From assembly GCF_013032505.1 (NCBI RefSeq), contig NZ_WQCG01000003.1:62001-126000 (forward strand): 64,000 nucleotides of DNA. The letters are read 5' to 3'. Under the pieces are notes generated by a model. That model made no database searches. It had not been told where the DNA came from and saw only the letters and a program-made list of their open reading frames with translations. Position numbers and translations under genes: made by a program. Of the stretch, positions 25,063-33,915 are shown one piece after another. The stretch comes from Ruegeria atlantica. GTDB taxonomy: Bacteria > Pseudomonadota > Alphaproteobacteria > Rhodobacterales > Rhodobacteraceae. Numbering within the stretch: the stretch's first letter is position 1; every line of letters starts with the position of its first letter.

Positions 25063-25811
25063 GTGGTTGGGTCAAGATCGCGGGTCTTGGGCCTGGCAAC
25101 GAAGACCTGGTCACGCCCGAGGTTTCAGCTGCATTGGCTGAGGCCACGGATATCGTGGGTTATATCCCTTACGTCGCGCGAGTGACGGAACGCCCCGGCC
25201 TGACGCTACATGCCAGCGACAACCGAGTCGAGATCGACCGATCCCAACACGCTTTACAGATGGCGGCTGAGGGTAAACGCGTGGCCGTCGTATCTTCGGG
25301 TGACCCCGGGGTCTTCGCAATGGCAGCGGCTGTTTTCGAAGCGCTGGAGAATGGGCCAGAAGAATGGCGCGACATCCCCATCGATGTCCTGCCGGGTATC
25401 ACCGCGATGCTGGCGGCGTCGGCCCGTGCCGGAGCACCTCTGGGTCATGATTTCTGCGCGATCAACCTCAGCGATAATCTGAAACCTTGGTCCCTGATTG
25501 AAAAGCGTCTTCGCCTGGCGGCGCAGGGTGATTTTGCGATGGCATTCTACAACCCACGCTCGAAGTCCCGCCCGGAAGGCTTTGTAAAAACTTTGGAAAT
25601 CCTGCGCGAAGAATGCGAGCCCGGGCGCCTGATCCTGTTTGCACGCGCTGTATCGCGCGCGGATGAGGCGATCCGGGTTTCGACACTGGCCGAGGCCACA
25701 CCCGACATGGCGGACATGCAGACCGTGGTCATCGTCGGGTCATCCCTGACACGCGTTATCGAACGCAAAAATGCGCCGATTGTCTATACGCCAAGGTTCA
25801 CACCCGAATGA
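25059..25811 (+). CDS. cobJ: Precorrin-3B C(17)-methyltransferase CobJ
   Basis: A 250-residue methylase that completes ring contraction to precorrin-4. The markers are IAGLGPGNEDLVTPEV at the start, VVSSGDPGVFAMA near residue 78 and the AFYNPRSKSRP segment near 163. ATGA overlap with cobI marks coupling. The last 28 bases of the gene overlap the 3' end of cobK, which is read in the opposite direction. Confidence 0.96.
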   Translation: MSGWVKIAGLGPGNEDLVTPEVSAALAEATDIVGYIPYVARVTERPGLTLHASDNRVEIDRSQHALQMAAEGKRVAVVSSGDPGVFAMAAAVFEALENGPEEWRDIPIDVLPGITAMLAASARAGAPLGHDFCAINLSDNLKPWSLIEKRLRLAAQGDFAMAFYNPRSKSRPEGFVKTLEILREECEPGRLILFARAVSRADEAIRVSTLAEATPDMADMQTVVIVGSSLTRVIERKNAPIVYTPRFTPE

Positions 25812-26533
25812 GCCACCCAGTCCAGAACCTGCGCCACGTTCGACAGTTCGGTCCTTTGCGGAAGGGTCGGACGATCGATCATAAGCACCGGCACGCCCAG
25901 CGCCCGCGCGGCGTCAAGCTTCGCGCGCGCGCCGGTTCCGCCCGAGTTCTTGGACACAACAAGTTCGATGCGGTGGCTCTGCAACAGTGCCCGGTCCTCT
26001 GCTTCGGTAAAGGGCCCGCGCGAAACGATCACATCGCAATCGGGCAGTGGCAGCGTATCAGGTTCATCCACCAGCCTCAGCAGAAAGTGGTGCTGGGGTT
26101 GGGCCGCGAATTCCTCAAGATGCAGGCGGCCAACCGCCAGAAAAACGCGCCGTTTTGGGCCGTCCAAGGCGGCAACCGCTGCCTCAAGGTCGGGAACATG
26201 CTGCCAGCGATCGCTGTCCTGCGCACACCACGACGGGCGCGTCAAAGCCGACAGCGGCACCGCAGCTTCGCGGCAGGCGGCAATAGCGTTCGTACTCATC
26301 TGCGCGGCAAAGGGATGTGTTGCATCGACCACATGCGTGATCGCGTGGTCCCGCAAGTAGCCGACCAGACCCTCAACGCCGCCAAACCCTCCAACGCGCA
26401 CCGGCAAGGGTTGGGGCCTTGGATTGTCCACGCGTCCAGCATAGGAATAGGTCGCCGGGATGCCCTGCTTGGCCAGGGTTTTGGCCAACGCGTTGGCCTC
26501 GGTCGTGCCGCCAAGGATCAGGAGGTTGGTCAT
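25784..26533 (-). CDS. cobK: Precorrin-6A reductase CobK, inverted within the operon
   Basis: The 249-residue enzyme uses NADPH to reduce precorrin-6A to dihydro-precorrin-6. It shows LLILGGTTEANALA at the start, VVDATHPFAAQMS near residue 70 and SRGPFTEAEDRALL near 168. It is read opposite to all neighbours: its 3' end overlaps cobJ by 28 bases, and its ATG shares CATG (26531-26534) with the cobL ATG. GGAG eight bases upstream, inside cobL, is its ribosome site. Its promoter must lie within cobL. Transcription of the main operon makes an antisense RNA over the whole gene. Confidence 0.96.
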   Translation of the reverse strand: MTNLLILGGTTEANALAKTLAKQGIPATYSYAGRVDNPRPQPLPVRVGGFGGVEGLVGYLRDHAITHVVDATHPFAAQMSTNAIAACREAAVPLSALTRPSWCAQDSDRWQHVPDLEAAVAALDGPKRRVFLAVGRLHLEEFAAQPQHHFLLRLVDEPDTLPLPDCDVIVSRGPFTEAEDRALLQSHRIELVVSKNSGGTGARAKLDAARALGVPVLMIDRPTLPQRTELSNVAQVLDWVAHSGVNLGV

Positions 26534-27731
26534 GCATGAAGCTCCGTGGCTAAGCGTTCTGGGCTTGGGCGAAGATGGACTGGATGGCCTGTCACCCGCA
26601 AGTCGTCAAGTGCTGGAACGTGCCGAAATCATCATGGGCCCGCCACGCCATCTGTCTCTGATCCCCAACACGGGCGCGCAACAGGTAGAATGGCCCGTAC
26701 CTTTTTCCGACGGGCTGCCAATACTGACCGGGTTCCGGGGGCGACCGACGGTTGTTCTGGCCTCGGGTGATCCGTTCTGGTTCGGTGCGGGTTCGGTGAT
26801 CGCGCGCAATTTCGATGCTTGGGAATGGACAGCCCAACCGGGTCAGTCCACCTTTTCGCTGGCAGCTGCGCGTTTGGGCTGGCCCTTGGAAAACACCCAG
26901 ACGTTCGGCCTGCACGCAGCTCCGCTAACGAGGCTGCGCCCGCATCTGTCACCGAGATTGCGCGCCATCTTGCTGCTGCGCAACGGCGCTGCCGTGGCCG
27001 AGCTTGCGACATATCTAAACGAGACGGGGTTTGCTGACACGCAACTGCACGTGATGGAGGCGCTTGGCGGTCCCCGCGAGCGGTCGCGTAGCGTATCGCT
27101 GACCGAGGCCCTGCTGGGCGGGTTTGACCATCCCGTTTGCGTAGGGCTTGAGGTTGCGGGCGAAGGTCAGGCACTCCCCAAAGCTTCAGGCAAACCTGAC
27201 GAGATTTTTGAAAACGACGGCCAGATCACAAAACGTCCCGTGCGAGCCCTGACCCTGTCGGCCTTAGCCCCCAAACGCGGCGAGCATCTGTGGGATATCG
27301 GCGGCGGCACTGGCTCGATCAGTATCGAGTGGCTAATGTGCGACCCAACCCTGACTGCGACCACGATCGAACCCCGTGAAGATCGCGCGGGCCGCATTCG
27401 CCGCAATGCAGACGCGCTGGGGCAAGACAGGTTGCAAGTCGTGCATGGCACGGCGCCAGAGGTTCTGGACGGCCTTGGATTGCCGGATGTGGTTTTCATC
27501 GGTGGTGGTTTGAGCACCGAGTTGCTGACCTGGTTACACGCCGCCCTGCCCGCCGGCACCCGGTTGGTCGCCAATGCTGTGACGCTGGAAAGTGAAGCAC
27601 TGCTGGCCCAGTGGCATGAAAAACTGGGGGGAGAGCTTTTGCGCATCGAACTGGCCCAGGCTTCGGCGCTTGGCCCAAGGCGCGGCTGGAAATCAGCCTA
27701 CCCGGTGGTGCAATGGAGCGTGTCGCTATGA
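26532..27731 (+). CDS. cobL: Precorrin-6Y C(5,15)-methyltransferase (decarboxylating) CobL
   Basis: The 399-residue protein is the usual fusion: an N-terminal tetrapyrrole methylase (CbiE-like, LSVLGLGEDGLDGL) and a C-terminal CbiT-like methylase/decarboxylase with the SAM motif LWDIGGGTGSISIEW near residue 255. It methylates C5 and C15 and removes the acetate carboxyl at C12. AGGAGG sits eight bases before the ATG and lies inside the antisense cobK coding sequence. The next gene overlaps as ATGA. Confidence 0.95.
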   Translation: MHEAPWLSVLGLGEDGLDGLSPASRQVLERAEIIMGPPRHLSLIPNTGAQQVEWPVPFSDGLPILTGFRGRPTVVLASGDPFWFGAGSVIARNFDAWEWTAQPGQSTFSLAAARLGWPLENTQTFGLHAAPLTRLRPHLSPRLRAILLLRNGAAVAELATYLNETGFADTQLHVMEALGGPRERSRSVSLTEALLGGFDHPVCVGLEVAGEGQALPKASGKPDEIFENDGQITKRPVRALTLSALAPKRGEHLWDIGGGTGSISIEWLMCDPTLTATTIEPREDRAGRIRRNADALGQDRLQVVHGTAPEVLDGLGLPDVVFIGGGLSTELLTWLHAALPAGTRLVANAVTLESEALLAQWHEKLGGELLRIELAQASALGPRRGWKSAYPVVQWSVSL

Positions 27732-28096
27732 TCGTCGCGGGTCTTGGCTTCTCATCGGCGGCGACCGTGGACAGTCTGCGCGCAGCCTTTGAACGAGCCA
27801 GCTCAGGCCAGAGCGTGGACGCTCTTGCCACTGTGGCCGACAAAGAAGGCCATGCCGCGCTTGTCGAATTCGCATCAGTCACCTCCCTGCCTATCCAATT
27901 TATCGCACCCGCCGATCTGACGGGACAGCGCACTCTCACCTGCTCGAACCGCAGCCGTGCCACATATGGCACCGGCAGCGTGGCCGAAGCATCCGCCCTT
28001 GCCGCCGCCGGATCAGGTGCGCGACTGACCTCACCCAGACACATCTCGGACGACCGGCTAGCCACTTGCGCCGTCGCCATCGGAGGACAAACATGA
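27728..28096 (+). CDS. cobE: CobE/CbiG C-terminal domain protein
   Basis: The 122-residue protein matches the CobE family, equal to the C-terminal part of CbiG. Visible markers are [17 protein letters not shown] at the start and [19 protein letters not shown] near residue 78. CobE is required for aerobic B12 synthesis but its exact reaction is not settled; binding of a late intermediate has been proposed. It is coupled at both ends by ATGA overlaps (with cobL and cobM). Confidence 0.88.
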   Translation: MIVAGLGFSSAATVDSLRAAFERASSGQSVDALATVADKEGHAALVEFASVTSLPIQFIAPADLTGQRTLTCSNRSRATYGTGSVAEASALAAAGSGARLTSPRHISDDRLATCAVAIGGQT

Positions 28097-28887
28097 CCGT
28101 TCATTTTATCGGTGCCGGCCCCGGCGCTGCCGACCTTCTGACCCTGCGAGGCCGTGATATCATCGCATCCTGTCCGGTGTGCCTGTACGCAGGATCTCTA
28201 GTGCCTGAGGAAATTCTTGGCCACTGTCCCGAGGGCGCAAAGATCATCAACACCGCGCCGATGAATCTGGACCAAATCATGGTCGAAATCGAGACCGCAC
28301 ATAAGGCAGGTCAGGACGTCGCTCGGCTGCATTCCGGAGACCTGTCCGTCTGGTCGGCTATGGGCGAACAGATCCGGCGGCTGAAAGAAATGGGCATTCC
28401 CGTCAGTGTCACACCGGGCGTGCCGTCCTTTGCGGCCGCCGCGGCCTCGTTGGGAACGGAACTAACCCTGCCCGGACTTGCACAGTCTGTCGTTTTGACC
28501 CGGACACCCGGCCGTGCATCCTCGATGCCTGAAGGCGAAACGCTGGAGAACTTTGCCCGCACTGGTGCAACTTTGGCCATTCATCTGTCGATCGGAAATC
28601 TGGACAAGGTGATCGCGGATCTGACCCCGGCCTATGGCGCTGATTGCCCGGTGGCTGTGGTGTACCGCGCCAGCTGGCCGGATGAACGGATCATTCGCGC
28701 CACATTGGCAACCCTGAAAGGCGCGCTGGACGAGAGTATTTCTCGGACCGCTCTGATCATGGTCGGCCCTGCCCTTGCGGGCGAAGGGTTTGACGAAAGC
28801 TGCCTGTATTCAAAAGACTACGACCGCCGGTATCGTCCACAAAGCGCGGACAGCCCGTGGTCAAGCTGGAGTCATGGCGATGACTAA
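28093..28887 (+). CDS. cobM: Precorrin-4 C(11)-methyltransferase CobM
   Basis: The 264-residue tetrapyrrole methylase begins with [18 protein letters not shown] and has [17 protein letters not shown] near residue 77, typical of CobM/CbiF. It turns precorrin-4 into precorrin-5. The start at 28093 overlaps the cobE TGA. The gene ends inside the start region of cobB. Confidence 0.96.
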   Translation: MTVHFIGAGPGAADLLTLRGRDIIASCPVCLYAGSLVPEEILGHCPEGAKIINTAPMNLDQIMVEIETAHKAGQDVARLHSGDLSVWSAMGEQIRRLKEMGIPVSVTPGVPSFAAAAASLGTELTLPGLAQSVVLTRTPGRASSMPEGETLENFARTGATLAIHLSIGNLDKVIADLTPAYGADCPVAVVYRASWPDERIIRATLATLKGALDESISRTALIMVGPALAGEGFDESCLYSKDYDRRYRPQSADSPWSSWSHGDD

Positions 28888-30196
28888 CCCGCCGGGACTG
28901 CTTATTTCTGCGCCGTCGTCGGGGACGGGAAAAACCACCGTCATGCTGGGCCTTCTGCGTGCACTGGCCGAGGATGGCCTGACCGTACAGCCATTCAAAA
29001 GTGGCCCAGACTATATCGACCCGGCCTTTCACCGTGCCGCAGCCGGACGCGCCTCGTTCAATCTGGACAGTTGGGCGATGGCCGATCCATTGCTGAGCGC
29101 GATTTCCGCGCAGGCGGAAGGAGCGGATATCGTCGTGGCCGAAGGATCGATGGGCCTGTTTGACGGCGTCGCCAAGCCTGGCGAAATCGGTCACGGGTCC
29201 AGCGCCGAAACCGCTCAACGAATGGGTTGGCCTGTGGTTTTAGTTCTGGATGTGGGCGGTCAGGCGCAATCGGCAGCGGCAACCGCATTGGGGTTTCGGA
29301 TGTACAATCCCGACCTGCCGTTTGCCGGTGTGATCCTGAACCGCTGCGCCAGCCCACGCCATGAACGCCTGACACGATTGGGCATCGAGCGAGCAGGATT
29401 GCCGGTTCTGGGCGTGTTGCCCCGGCGCGGAGACCTGACCCTGCCCGAGCGGCATCTTGGTCTGATCCAAGCGGTCGAGCACCCAGATCTGGAAAGCGCG
29501 ATTGCCGGGTATGCCGCGTTCCTTCGCGAACACGTAGACCTAGAGGCGATCAAGGCTGCGGCTTCCTCAGGCCCGAATGGGCCATCGTCAGTCGCGCTGC
29601 CGCGGCCCCCGGCTCAGCGGATCGCGCTGGCGCGGGATGCTGCGTTTTCGTTCACCTATCCGCATTTGCTTGAAGGTTGGCATGCAGCCGGGGCGGAAGT
29701 CCTGCCGTTTTCACCGCTGGCCGACGAAGCGCCCGCTTCGGATGCCGATCTGGTCTGGCTGCCTGGCGGTTATCCTGAACTGCACGCGGGCACTCTGGCC
29801 GCTGCCGACACATTCCTGAACGGTCTGCGCAAACATGCCGAGACAAAACCTGTTCATGGTGAGTGCGGCGGGTATATGGCCTTGGGAGACGCTCTGGTCG
29901 ACAAGGAAGGCGTCCGACATCAGATGGCGGGTCTACTTGGACTTGTGACGTCCTATGAGAAGCGCAAGTTCAATCTTGGGTATCGCAAGGCGCAGTTGTT
30001 GGCCCCTATGCCGGGATTTGCTGCCAATGCGACATTGAGAGGCCATGAGTTCCACTATTCCTCGATCCTGGAACAACCCGACGCGCCTTTGGCCCGGGTG
30101 TTCGATGCCGAAGGAGTCGAGGGGCCGCAAACTGGGTCGGTTCGTGGCAACGTCACCGGAACATTCTTTCATCTGATTGCAGAGGCGCAGGCATGA
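28880..30196 (+). CDS. cobB: Hydrogenobyrinic acid a,c-diamide synthase CobB
   Basis: The 438-residue enzyme amidates side chains a and c using glutamine and ATP. The P-loop-like [12 protein letters not shown] lies near residue 9, and the amidotransferase nucleophile is in [11 protein letters not shown] near residue 330. The ATG at 28880 is preceded by GGAG at eight bases and overlaps the end of cobM by eight bases; ATG 28874 is possible. The cobA gene overlaps its stop as ATGA. Confidence 0.94.
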   Translation: MTNPPGLLISAPSSGTGKTTVMLGLLRALAEDGLTVQPFKSGPDYIDPAFHRAAAGRASFNLDSWAMADPLLSAISAQAEGADIVVAEGSMGLFDGVAKPGEIGHGSSAETAQRMGWPVVLVLDVGGQAQSAAATALGFRMYNPDLPFAGVILNRCASPRHERLTRLGIERAGLPVLGVLPRRGDLTLPERHLGLIQAVEHPDLESAIAGYAAFLREHVDLEAIKAAASSGPNGPSSVALPRPPAQRIALARDAAFSFTYPHLLEGWHAAGAEVLPFSPLADEAPASDADLVWLPGGYPELHAGTLAAADTFLNGLRKHAETKPVHGECGGYMALGDALVDKEGVRHQMAGLLGLVTSYEKRKFNLGYRKAQLLAPMPGFAANATLRGHEFHYSSILEQPDAPLARVFDAEGVEGPQTGSVRGNVTGTFFHLIAEAQA

Positions 30197-30921
30197 GCGG
30201 TTTCGTTTCGTTCATTGGTTCTGGTCCCGGGGATCCGGAATTACTGACGCTTAAGGCCGTTGACCGGATGCAAAAGGCGGACGCGGTGCTGTTTGACGAC
30301 CTAAGCAGTGGTCCGATCCTGGGCCATGCGCATCAGGACGCAGATCTTGTCGGGGTTGGCAAACGGGCCGGGCGACCATCACCAAAACAGGACCACGTCA
30401 GCCGCTTGTTGGTAGATTACGCAAAAACTGGCGCGCGCGTGGTGCGACTGAAATCAGGTGATGGCGGATTGTTTGGGCGTCTGGAAGAAGAACTGGTCGC
30501 GCTGCGCGAAGCCGGGATCGAATACGAGATCATTCCGGGTATCCCATCTGCGGTCGCGGCTGCGGCAGCAGCTGGCATTCCGCTGACGCGGCGCCTCACA
30601 GCGCGTCGTGTACAATTTGTCACCGGCCACGATGTCAGTGGGAAGCTACCCGATGATCTGAATCTGGCCGCCCTTGCCGACCCAGATGCCACCACCGTTG
30701 TATTCATGGGCAAGCGCACATTTCCTTTGCTGGTGAAGACATTGAACGAACATGGCTTGCCACTGGAAACACCAGCGCTGATGGCCGAATCCGTTTCGAC
30801 CCCGGATCAAACCCTGCACCGCTCCACAGTTGGTGGGTTGGCGGACAAGCTGGGTGCTGAAATCGGTACGGCCCCCGCACTGATCCTTTATGGCCCGCTT
30901 GCAGAGACCAACGATGTTTGA
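30193..30921 (+). CDS. cobA: Uroporphyrinogen-III C-methyltransferase CobA
   Basis: This 242-residue SUMT makes precorrin-2 by methylating C2 and C7 of uroporphyrinogen III, the branch point to B12 and siroheme. FIGSGPGDPELLTLKA at the start and RLKSGDGGLFGR near residue 84 are family signatures; the usual GDPFIFGR appears here as GDGGLFGR. It has no CysG-type Fe-chelatase domain, so it serves B12. The ATGA overlap with cobB and an eight-base overlap with cobF keep it in the operon. Confidence 0.94.
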   Translation: MSGFVSFIGSGPGDPELLTLKAVDRMQKADAVLFDDLSSGPILGHAHQDADLVGVGKRAGRPSPKQDHVSRLLVDYAKTGARVVRLKSGDGGLFGRLEEELVALREAGIEYEIIPGIPSAVAAAAAAGIPLTRRLTARRVQFVTGHDVSGKLPDDLNLAALADPDATTVVFMGKRTFPLLVKTLNEHGLPLETPALMAESVSTPDQTLHRSTVGGLADKLGAEIGTAPALILYGPLAETNDV

Positions 30922-31657
30922 TCTGACATTGATCGGTATTGGCACCGGCAACCCGGATCACCTGACGTTTCAGGGCGCACAGGCCATTCGCGACACGGAC
31001 CTGATCCTGATCCCGCGCAAGGGCGAGAACAAGGCCGATCTGGCCGGGCTGCGGGAAGAGATTATTGCTAAGGTAACCGACACGCCGCCCAAAATCGCGT
31101 ACTTTGATATCCCTAAGCGACGTGCCGATGATGGGTACCTGCGCGGCGTGGATGAGTGGCATGATGCAATCGCGTTACGATGGCAGGCGGCAATCTCGGC
31201 TCATTCTGATGCACAGCGGGTTTCTCTTCTGATCTGGGGCGACCCTTCGCTTTACGACAGCTCGCTACGCATCGCCTCGCGGCTGAATCCCAAACCACAC
31301 ACGCGTGTGATCCCCGGCATCACCGCGCTGCAGGCACTGACAGCGGCTCATGCAATACCGATCAACGATCTGGGCGCGCCCTACGTGGTGACAACTGGCA
31401 GACGTATCCGCGATGAAGGCTGGCCGCTAAATGCCTCAAAAGTGGCAGTTATGCTGGATGGCGAGTGCTCGTTTCAAAGCCTTGAGATGGCAGACTACGA
31501 TATCTGGTGGGGCGCCTATGTGGGGATGAAAGAGGAAATTCTGATCCAAGGTCCATTGGACGATACGGCCCCGCACATCATCGAAACGCGCGCGAAAGCG
31601 CGGGCAGATCATGGATGGATCATGGATATCTATCTGCTGAAAAGGCGTGCGGACTGA
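30914..31657 (+). CDS. cobF: Precorrin-6A synthase (deacetylating) CobF
   Basis: The 247-residue methylase acts at C1 and removes the acetyl group, a step of the oxygen-dependent path only. Markers are LIGIGTGNPDHLTFQG at the start and LLIWGDPSLYDSSLR near residue 106. It begins eight bases before the cobA stop and is the last gene of the cluster; 101 bases separate it from the DUF302 gene and hold no clear terminator. Confidence 0.94.
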   Translation: MFDLTLIGIGTGNPDHLTFQGAQAIRDTDLILIPRKGENKADLAGLREEIIAKVTDTPPKIAYFDIPKRRADDGYLRGVDEWHDAIALRWQAAISAHSDAQRVSLLIWGDPSLYDSSLRIASRLNPKPHTRVIPGITALQALTAAHAIPINDLGAPYVVTTGRRIRDEGWPLNASKVAVMLDGECSFQSLEMADYDIWWGAYVGMKEEILIQGPLDDTAPHIIETRAKARADHGWIMDIYLLKRRAD

Positions 31658-31758
31658 TCTGAAGACATTCTCCTTAGCAGGTGCCCACGGGATTGTGACT
31701 GCGCGAAACATGGTATTCTGGCATCAAACCGACACCCCAGAACCAAGAGGACAGCGCA

Positions 31759-32217
31759 ATGAAGGCTTTTTCGATCATACTGTGTTTGCTGGCCTTACCC
31801 GCCTTGGCGCAGGAACCGCAACCGGGCTGGGTCGTTCATCCGACTGGCAAAAGTTATGATGCGCTGGTCGCGGATACAAAGGCCGCAGTAAAAGGAAATG
31901 GCCTGATCGTCGTGACACAAGCCGGGCCAACCAAAGCGGCGGCGGCCCGGGGGATCACCATTCCAGGTAATCTGGTGATTGGTGCCTTCAACAATGACTA
32001 CGCCGTTCGGGTTCTGGAAACGTCAGTCAACGCTATGATCGAAGCGCCCATCCGATTCTACGTGACCGAAAACGCGGACGGCACAGCGACTTTGTCCTAC
32101 AAAACCCCTAGCCATGTCTTTGCCCCGTACGCCCACCAAGGCGGTGAGCCACTGCAAGAAATTGCAAACGAATTGGACGAAAAGTTTCAAGCCGTGGCAG
32201 AATCCGCAGTCAAATAG
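31759..32217 (+). CDS. Secreted DUF302 domain protein
   Basis: A 152-residue protein with a signal peptide (hydrophobic stretch ending ALA-Q, cleavage near residue 18), so probably periplasmic. The rest fits DUF302, a small alpha/beta fold with AAARGITIPGNLVIGAFNNDYAVRVLET near the middle and YKTPSHVF late. The function of DUF302 is unknown; some members bind small ligands. AGAGGA precedes the ATG. It lies in the same direction as the cob cluster but with a gap, so membership is not implied. Confidence 0.75.
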   Translation: MKAFSIILCLLALPALAQEPQPGWVVHPTGKSYDALVADTKAAVKGNGLIVVTQAGPTKAAAARGITIPGNLVIGAFNNDYAVRVLETSVNAMIEAPIRFYVTENADGTATLSYKTPSHVFAPYAHQGGEPLQEIANELDEKFQAVAESAVK

Positions 32218-32295
32218 TCACACTGCCGTGAAGCTGCTTGCGTCCGGGCGCGTCCTCCGCAATCTGCAATGACGTAATATTTCGGAGCATGACTA

Positions 32296-33915
32296 ATGCA
32301 GGACCTCTCGCCCCGCGCCGCGGATCTTTTGGCCCAAAGACTATTCGAGGCCGGATGCCGCCATGCCTTTGGTATGCCCGGCGGAGAGGTTCTGACGTTG
32401 GTAGACGCGTTGGAACAGGCGGGGATTACCTTTCACCTAACCAAACACGAAAACGCCGCAGGATTCATGGCCGAGGCTGTGCATCACCGCGATGGTGCAC
32501 CTGCCATTCTGGTTGCGACGCTTGGCCCCGGTGCGATGAACGGGATCAACGTAGTCGCAAACGCCCTTCAGGACAGGGTGCCCATGATCGTGCTGACCGG
32601 CTGTGTCGATGCGGATGAAGCGCTGACTTATACCCATCAGGTTATGGATCACGCACAGGTCTATCGCTCGATCACCAAAGGAACCTTTAAACTGACAGCA
32701 CAGGGCGCGGATGTCGTGGCAGACAAGGCCGTATCACTGGCTAACCAGCCGCGCCCCGGACCTGTGCATATCGACGTTCCGATCTCGGTTGCAGATACAC
32801 GCGTATCCGGTGTCAAAACGCGACGACTGGTCAAGGCCGCCGCTGTCGCGCCCGAGGGCAATTGCCTTGAAAAGGCGCGCCGTTGGGTGGCTGACGCGGA
32901 ACGTCCCATTGCGATTGTGGGGCTGGACGTACTGTATGACGGATCGCGCAATGTCGTACAGGCGTTTCTGGAACATTTCGGCATCCCCTTCGTCACCACC
33001 TACAAAGCCAAGGGTGTTGTCCCCGAAGATCACCCCCTGTGCCTTGGCGGGGCTGGCTTGTCACCACTGGCCGACAAGCACCTGCTGCCACTGGTTGAAC
33101 AGGCCGATCTGGTGTTGTGCCTTGGCTACGACCCGATCGAGATGCGCCCCGGCTGGCGCGAGGTTTGGGACCCCGAGGAAAAGCGCGTTATCGACATCTC
33201 GGCGGTGGTGAATGATCACTACATGCATCAGGCCAGCCTGAATATGGTTGCCGACACCGGTGCCACGCTGGAGGCCATCGCCAAGGGCAACGCTGCCCGC
33301 GACACATGGCCGGGCGGCGAACCTGCGCGGGCCAAAACTGCGCTGGCTCTGGCATTTCCAACCGACGAGGCGTGGGGGCCCGCCGCCATTATCGCCGAAA
33401 CCCGCGCAACCCTGCCGGCCGAAACTCTGGCCACGGCCGACAGTGGCGCGCATCGTATTTTGCTGAGTCAGATGTGGACATGTTCCGAGGAACGCGGGCT
33501 GATCCAGTCCTCGGCATTGTGCACAATGGGGTGCGCCGTTCCCATGGCAATTGGCCTTAAACTGGTTGAACCAGAGCGTCCGGTTATCAGTTTCTCTGGC
33601 GATGCAGGGTTCCTGATGGTCGCCGGAGAGTTGTCGACGGCCGCTGAAATGGGTGGAAACCCGATCTTTTTGGTCTTTGTCGATGCCAGCCTGGCGCTGA
33701 TCGAGCTGAAACAAAGGCAACGCCAGATGGGCAACATGGGCGTGGATTTTGATCGGCACGATTTTGCTGCCATGGGCCGGGCCTTTGGCGGCAACGGCCA
33801 CACTGTTCGCAACCGCGACGAGCTACGCGCAGCCCTGAATGATGCAATGAAGGCCGACACTTTCACGGTGATTGCCGCCGAGATTGATCGTGGAGGTTAT
33901 GATGGTCGGATCTGA
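32296..33915 (+). CDS. Thiamine-diphosphate-dependent enzyme (acetolactate-synthase-like)
   Basis: The 539-residue protein has the three domains of ThDP enzymes: the catalytic Glu in HLTKHENAAGF (Glu 52), a central Rossmann-like domain, and a C-terminal ThDP domain. The cofactor motif is SGDAGFLMVAGELSTA near residue 434 with FVDASLAL where most family members have an NN ending, so GDG is GDA and the metal-binding Asn is replaced by Asp. That points to a divergent substrate. It overlaps the CoA-transferase gene by 14 bases. Oxalyl-CoA decarboxylase, sulfoacetaldehyde acetyltransferase and acetolactate synthase are candidate relatives; the exact reaction is not clear. Confidence 0.8.
   Translation: MQDLSPRAADLLAQRLFEAGCRHAFGMPGGEVLTLVDALEQAGITFHLTKHENAAGFMAEAVHHRDGAPAILVATLGPGAMNGINVVANALQDRVPMIVLTGCVDADEALTYTHQVMDHAQVYRSITKGTFKLTAQGADVVADKAVSLANQPRPGPVHIDVPISVADTRVSGVKTRRLVKAAAVAPEGNCLEKARRWVADAERPIAIVGLDVLYDGSRNVVQAFLEHFGIPFVTTYKAKGVVPEDHPLCLGGAGLSPLADKHLLPLVEQADLVLCLGYDPIEMRPGWREVWDPEEKRVIDISAVVNDHYMHQASLNMVADTGATLEAIAKGNAARDTWPGGEPARAKTALALAFPTDEAWGPAAIIAETRATLPAETLATADSGAHRILLSQMWTCSEERGLIQSSALCTMGCAVPMAIGLKLVEPERPVISFSGDAGFLMVAGELSTAAEMGGNPIFLVFVDASLALIELKQRQRQMGNMGVDFDRHDFAAMGRAFGGNGHTVRNRDELRAALNDAMKADTFTVIAAEIDRGGYDGRI

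Noticed and set aside
30704..31162. 152-residue minus-strand frame at the cobA/cobF junction
   Set aside because: It is antisense to two certain methyltransferase genes and has no ribosome site.
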